Assembly: GCA_025201805.1 (NCBI GenBank)
Contig: MU619256.1
Span: 118,343 to 182,342 of the forward strand
Source of the DNA: Parasitella parasitica
Lineage: Eukaryota; Mucoromycota; Mucoromycetes; Mucorales; Mucoraceae
Reading direction: 5' to 3'
Length of the DNA: 64,000 nucleotides
The notes under the pieces were generated by a model. That model worked only from the letters and a program-made list of their open reading frames with translations. It did not search any database and was not told the origin of the DNA. The stretch's first letter is position 1. Each line of letters opens with the position of its first letter. This document shows, piece after piece, positions 59,502-64,000 of this stretch. The position numbers were made by a program, and so were the translations under genes.

Positions 59502-60817
59502 TTGTTCAAAAGAAAAAGTAAAAGAAAGATGTTAAATGATTTTCATGCATTTCTCAAACCTTATAAATGTGTTTCCGCTGATCTGATATCATAAACCGAA
59601 CGAATTAGAAACATGATAGGTTTCATAACAGTCCGAGCAGTATATGGATCCAGCACTTTTGTTCAACTGTTGGGCCTAGTTGAACTATATAGTAAATTCG
59701 TGTGCGATTAGCATAATCTCCAAGCATTTTCGGTGACATCGCCGAGATGTTTATCATCTACTATGGCAACTCCATCTTTTCCAATTTCAAAAGATCCTCG
59801 CTCACTATTTCACATTTCAAATGATATGACTTTAACTCCCAGTTTCACTTAATACATCTACAAATCCTCGTTTTTTTTCACCAAGAGCCATTTTAATTTT
59901 GTCTACTGTTGAATGCTTTGTATACAAAGCGCCATTCTTTTATGCAGAAGGCCAGATTCAAGTAATCATTTATAATCGATGTGTCTTTATAAAAAAAGTG
60001 ATTCTGATACTAGCTTTCGCAAATTCATCTAAAGACTATTTATTTAATCGGGTCATGTTGGATGCTGGATATCAGCTCTCAAGAATCAATTCAAATTTCG
60101 ACCAAGTGTATCAATGAAATATGGGGCTGTTGAAGAAATTAAAATGATAAGCCTAGTAAACGAAATTATTTAATATCATTTGAATCAGCATTTGTTACGT
60201 CGTCTTTCCAAATAGAATTATCCTTTTCAAATCATGGAGTGAACTAGGTTCTATTAGCCAGATTTTGCAGCTAAACCCTCCATTTCAATGTCGACAACTA
60301 TGTCTGTCGGCAATATAAGTCCTTAGCACGCTTGTGTTTAAAATGTTACCTTATAGTTTGGGCCTTTAGTCTTGGTATCGAGTGAATCTATCATTATACA
60401 GTTTTTTGATATCCAAGACCATCATCTTCGTATTGCCTTCGTAGACTTTGGTAGCCTTATCAATGTTCCTACCAAGTCATTGATCATACCTTCCCAAGAT
60501 ATCATCTTTTGCTCATTAAACTCTGATTGTCCTAAACAACACAATGAGGGTTCAGCCCCACGAATTTATTGATAGTTCACTTATTTGTAACTGTGTTATA
60601 GAGCAGAATAAAGTTCCAAAATATAGCGAATCGCTTCGAATCGCTTCTAGGTTTCATTTAAAGTTTTTAAGCGTCACTGGTGAATTGAAGTAGAGGGGTG
60701 AGAGGATACCTTTTTTTTTGAATATCGGTCAAGTAAAGCTAAAAAAGAAAGCGTCTTCTCATGAAGTTCTCTTTCACCTATTTCTTTTCAACATCTAAAC
60801 TTAAGAAAACTGTAAAA
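59502..60817. other. Intergenic with no supported gene
   Basis: About 1.3 kb. It contains the promoter of the cysteine-tail gene and the leader of the EF-hand gene. Two open frames (59899-60117 and 60372-60572) lack convincing features. An in-frame ATG at 60761 could extend the EF-hand protein by 19 residues. Confidence 0.45.
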
Positions 60818-61490
60818 ATGGAATCCGTCAAAAATCCCTCTAGAAGCAGCTCCATTTCTGAAGAAGAATTGAATAGTCTCAAAGAAGGTGAGTTGTTTTG
60901 CATCTTGTAAACAGAGCAAAAATTGACAATATAAAACAAAAGCCTTTTCATTGTACGACACCAACAACAATGGCGCTATTGACCTCGGGCAGTTTGCAAA
61001 AATCATCAAAAGTTTGAATATCGAGACGGATGATGACAAGATTGCAGTTTTTTTGGGCAAAGTAGATAAAAATCATGACGGTGGAATTGATTTTGACGAA
61101 TTCGTTGGGGCCATGACACAGTTGTTGACTCAAAATGATGTATTCTGCGAACCTGAAACTCTTAGAAGATACAAGACATACCCAGAGCCCAAAGTCGAAG
61201 GATCAAGAAAGATGAAATTTGCCAAAGATGGCAGTAAATCACATTATTCTCGCAGGATGAGTGTCCACGAAACAGACGAGTTGAAGCTTTGCTTTGCAAA
61301 GTTTGACAAGAATGGCGACGGGCAAATCTCTCAAGAGGAGCTCAAGGAAGCCATGGGCGGATTAGGAGAAAATTTGACAGATGCAGAAATCAAGGACATG
61401 ATGCACGATGCAGATGCAAATCGCGATGGTTTTATTGATTTTGAAGAGTTCAAGGCGTTGATGCCCCACAATAAAAAAGAACTAGAATAG
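60818..61490 (+). CDS. Calmodulin-like protein with four EF-hands
   Basis: Two exons, join(60818..60887,60943..61490), give 205 residues. Four EF-hand loops are visible: DTNNNGAIDLGQ, DKNHDGGIDFDE, DKNGDGQISQEE and DANRDGFIDFEE. Loops 2-4 have all canonical ligands; loop 1 ends in Gln where the bidentate Glu should be, so its Ca2+ affinity is likely reduced. A ~60-residue basic linker (ETLRRYKTYPEPKVEGSRKM and following) separates the two EF pairs, unlike the short linker of calmodulin. The N terminus is Ser-rich. An in-frame upstream ATG (60761) would add MKFSFTYFFSTSKLKKTVK. It is a Ca2+ sensor whose partner is unknown. Confidence 0.85.
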
Positions 61491-61666
61491 TGTGTTACAT
61501 TTAATAAAGTAGACATCGTTTTTATGTGAGACAAATATGTGCTTTATAGGTATACATGTAACCTTTTTTGTGGTAGCATGGAAGTAAATATATAATTTTT
61601 TTTTGTGCATCTGATATCAAACTCTTCCTTTCTTCTCTGTCTCTATTTCTTTGAATACACTGCAAA

Positions 61667-63302
61667 ATGAAGATGAGACCGCTGCTATGCTTTCTAGTTA
61701 CGTTATTTGGTTGCTTAGTAACAGGCTTTGCTAGTTGGCTGGAAACAAACAATCTTTTCTATACATCCTCTATGTCGGTCAATCAACATTTCTCATTATT
61801 CAAAGTATCGCTTACTGGCAAAGACAATGCTGCGAGTGTTATCACATTTGGATTGTGGAGATATTGTATCTCTAGCAGAATTGGGTTTTCATGCTCTCCA
61901 GTGCGGATGGATTTTGACATTGGTTGGTTCACTATAAACACTGATCATTGATTTTGATGTTGCATGGCTGATGGCTGATGGTTTTTGTTTGTTAGACGCA
62001 TTGGCAGCTATCAACAATGTAAATCGACTTGATAGTAGTTATAAGCACACAGAATTGCCACATCTACTACCCGTATCCTACGTACGTCTGATTCCCTTGT
62101 TAATAGCATCATCACTGGCGGTGGCAGCCCTTGGACTCACAGTAGTTTTAATACCTGGGAATTTTAACAGGACATTGCAGAGAAGATTCTTGTTCTGGTT
62201 TACAAGTTTATTATGCTTTCTTTGTGCTGTGCTGATATCAATTGCATTTGGCATAACTTATGACACATATACTACCAGCATAAGGAAAGCATGCTCCTCT
62301 GTAGATCTTGAATACGTCTGCTCAAATTACACACTAAACACAGAAGTTATATTGCTTGCAATCTCTATTGGTATTTTCATCATCAGCGCCATGTATAGCG
62401 TCGTGTGTTCAGCTGGCGAAATAGACAATATTTTTCAACAGAACCATACGAGCAGTTCATATTCTGTTTATGCTGACGATGATGACAGCCCTGACGAAAC
62501 TCCATCGATCGATGCTGAAAAGAGGGATATGCCATATACTAATTCGCAGCCACAACGAGCCTCTCTACGACCACCACCCCCACCAACAACAAACCAAGAA
62601 AAAGGCAGGAGTCGATTATCTCATTCAATCGTCCGAAATAGATCATCATTATTACCAGCCCAGCTATTAGATACTGGCTTGGATTCCGGTAGGATGGCAC
62701 CTTATTTGGAATCATCATCACAACAGTATCCAACAACGGGTACATCCGATATTGTATATGCCCCATTTGCTCGTACAATTCCAGACGAAGTTGTGTTGCG
62801 CCCACCGACGTTACCATTTGCTAGCCGAGCCAACAATCAAAGCAAAAATAGACCATCAAGTTATGGGTCCAATAATACATTTGGTGCTATAGATGGAAAT
62901 AGTAATCCTAGTAGCCCTGTGTTAGATGACGGGTCGTCTCAAATCTCTTCATATATGGATTACCATCAAAGAACTCATTCTGGATCAAGTATTTCTAACC
63001 ATCCGAACGGCAATGTATTTTACGCAGCAAGCTCTGGAATCCCTTCAAATCATACGCTAGGAGGGTCACTTCAGTTGAATAGCCACACGAAAAAGCCCAG
63101 CTCTCATCACTACACTTCCTCAGAGGAAGAAGACACCGACAGACGGCAATTTGGCACTAGTAGCAGTTGTAGCGGCAGTAGCCTTTGCTCAGGTGGGCAT
63201 CCGGGTAGCAATTGTACTGCTACTTTATCTAAAAAGCTTCCAGATGACACACTTTTCCAGCGTATTGATGATTACCTTCATGAAGCGCAAGAAAGAAAAT
63301 AA
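61667..63302 (+). CDS. PalI/Sur7-like four-span plasma-membrane protein
   Basis: Two exons, join(61667..61922,61996..63302), give 520 residues. The layout is that of the PalI/Rim9 and Sur7 families: a first hydrophobic segment (LLCFLVTLFGCLVTGFA), an extracellular loop with TFGLWRYC (the Sur7/PalI G-L-W-x-x-C motif), then three spans (IPLLIASSLAVAALGLTVVL; FLFWFTSLLCFLCAVLISIA; VILLAISIGIFIISAMYSVV). The last ~370 residues are a Ser/Pro/Asn-rich cytoplasmic tail. PalI/Rim9 assists ambient-pH signalling; Sur7 proteins mark eisosome domains. The sequence does not decide between the two. The loop keeps cysteines before the second span. The junction FDI-DALAAINNV joins in phase. Confidence 0.72.
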
Positions 63303-64000
63303 TAATCGGGTTATAATACGACAAAAAGCCTCTAATTGTGTAAATTCTTCTTTGACAAGTGCTTTAATTAATTTTGTACTACATTCATCTGCACCTTGTA
63401 TGAAAGCACACCTGTACATATTCAACTTTTAAATTTATGACATTTATTTTTCTAATTCTAACTTTTTTTTTTCATGAATCTTTTATTGATTACATATAAG
63501 TCACGCGTCAAAATGAGTAGCGTACTTAGATTAAACTGTTAAAATAAAAATATTGTGAAGAGTTGGAAAACAAAGAAACTCATAGAGAGACTGACTGGTA
63601 AGGAAAATCATAATCTCTTATATTAAAATGATAGACGAGCTGTGTACCCCCCAATAAGAACGAAGGTCGGAAAATATCACCGTAGTTCGGGGGGTGTATA
63701 AAAGCTCCGACATTCAATTTTTGTCGAAAAGTCTAGATGTACAGACATATCAATTCCATCTGCAGCAGTTACGTCACCCATAAAAATTTCTCAAGGATAA
63801 GAAAATATGTACACTTTTTCTTTTTTACATTTTGAATCATACTTAACATCAAGAGCTATGACCAACGCCAGTAATACTGTCGAAAAAGACCTTCTAATTT
63901 GCGGATAGTGCAGGGTATTCATGAACGCGGGGGATTGTTTACTCTTGAGTGTGGGCTCCTATATTTTGCTTTAGAAAGGAAAGGCTGGCTTGGTTGGTGT
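63303..64000. other. Intergenic, right edge of the window
   Basis: No coding region is supported. An imperfect C6/G6 inverted repeat (63641-63700) is followed by a TATA-like GTATAAAAG at 63696-63704, so a plus-strand gene could start downstream or beyond the window. Confidence 0.45.

Noticed and set aside
60372-60572. Open frame with a VDFGSLINVPTKSLI stretch, reminiscent of a retroelement protease (DTG-S motif)
   Set aside because: The catalytic triplet is not conserved and no neighbouring gag, reverse transcriptase or LTR is seen.
1-64000. A biosynthetic cluster, defence system or CRISPR array
   Set aside because: The genes are unrelated housekeeping and cell-surface genes on both strands with ordinary spacing; no regularly spaced direct repeats occur.

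Overview
The window is nuclear DNA from a filamentous fungus, most likely an early-diverging (Mucoromycota-type) mould. The reasons are eukaryotic single-copy genes with many short GT-AG introns (mostly 50-80 nt), a fungal plasma-membrane H+-ATPase, a large class IV-type chitin synthase, the fungal Cch1 calcium channel, AT-rich intergenic DNA, and very long A/T homopolymers. No species name is claimed. Exon joins below were built by hand from splice consensus, reading-frame phase and protein family conservation. Nearly all close in frame to the base; the one clear failure is in ATP3 and is reported as a finding.

Layout. 1-3.2 kb: 3' end of eIF3 subunit L and a complete NCA2-type mitochondrial gene. 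3.5 kb: a small secreted protein cut by an assembly gap. 4.0-12.7 kb (minus): an 18-exon, 2557-residue Cch1 calcium channel. 12.9-14.7 kb: an unrecognised 163-aa protein converging on a queuosine-salvage hydrolase (QNG1/DUF2419). 14.7-18.4 kb: gene-poor, AT-rich DNA with a decayed Tc1/mariner transposase. 18.4-25.4 kb: histone-fold protein (Dpb3/CHRAC1 type), NIPSNAP protein, Cti6-like PHD-finger protein and phosphomevalonate kinase (ERG8). 27.3-29.1 kb: a Dbl-homology RhoGEF. 31.2-39.6 kb: an NAD-dependent epimerase-like protein divergent from chitin synthase, then intergenic DNA. 39.6-45.6 kb: plasma-membrane H+-ATPase (PMA1), endonuclease V and a CsbD-like stress protein. 46.5-52 kb (minus): cysteine desulfurase NFS1 and a four-finger C2H2 regulator. 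53.4-56.8 kb: ATP synthase gamma subunit (ATP3) head-to-head with COX20, then a perilipin-like lipid-droplet protein. 59.1-63.3 kb: a small protein with a metallothionein-like cysteine tail, a four-EF-hand protein and a PalI/Sur7-like four-span membrane protein.

The genes are individually transcribed; no operon or biosynthetic cluster is evident. Themes that recur are mitochondria (NCA2, NIPSNAP, NFS1, ATP3, COX20), cell surface and calcium/proton transport (CCH1, CHS, PMA1, PalI-like, EF-hand protein, RhoGEF) and chromatin (CHRAC1-like, CTI6-like). I found no CRISPR array, rRNA or convincing tRNA. The most unusual items are the cysteine-tailed small protein at 59.1-59.5 kb, the roughly 200-residue insertion between segments IS2 and IS3 of Cch1, the ATP3 splice anomaly, the shared ATP3/COX20 promoter and the repeated TGACTC motifs upstream of the perilipin gene.
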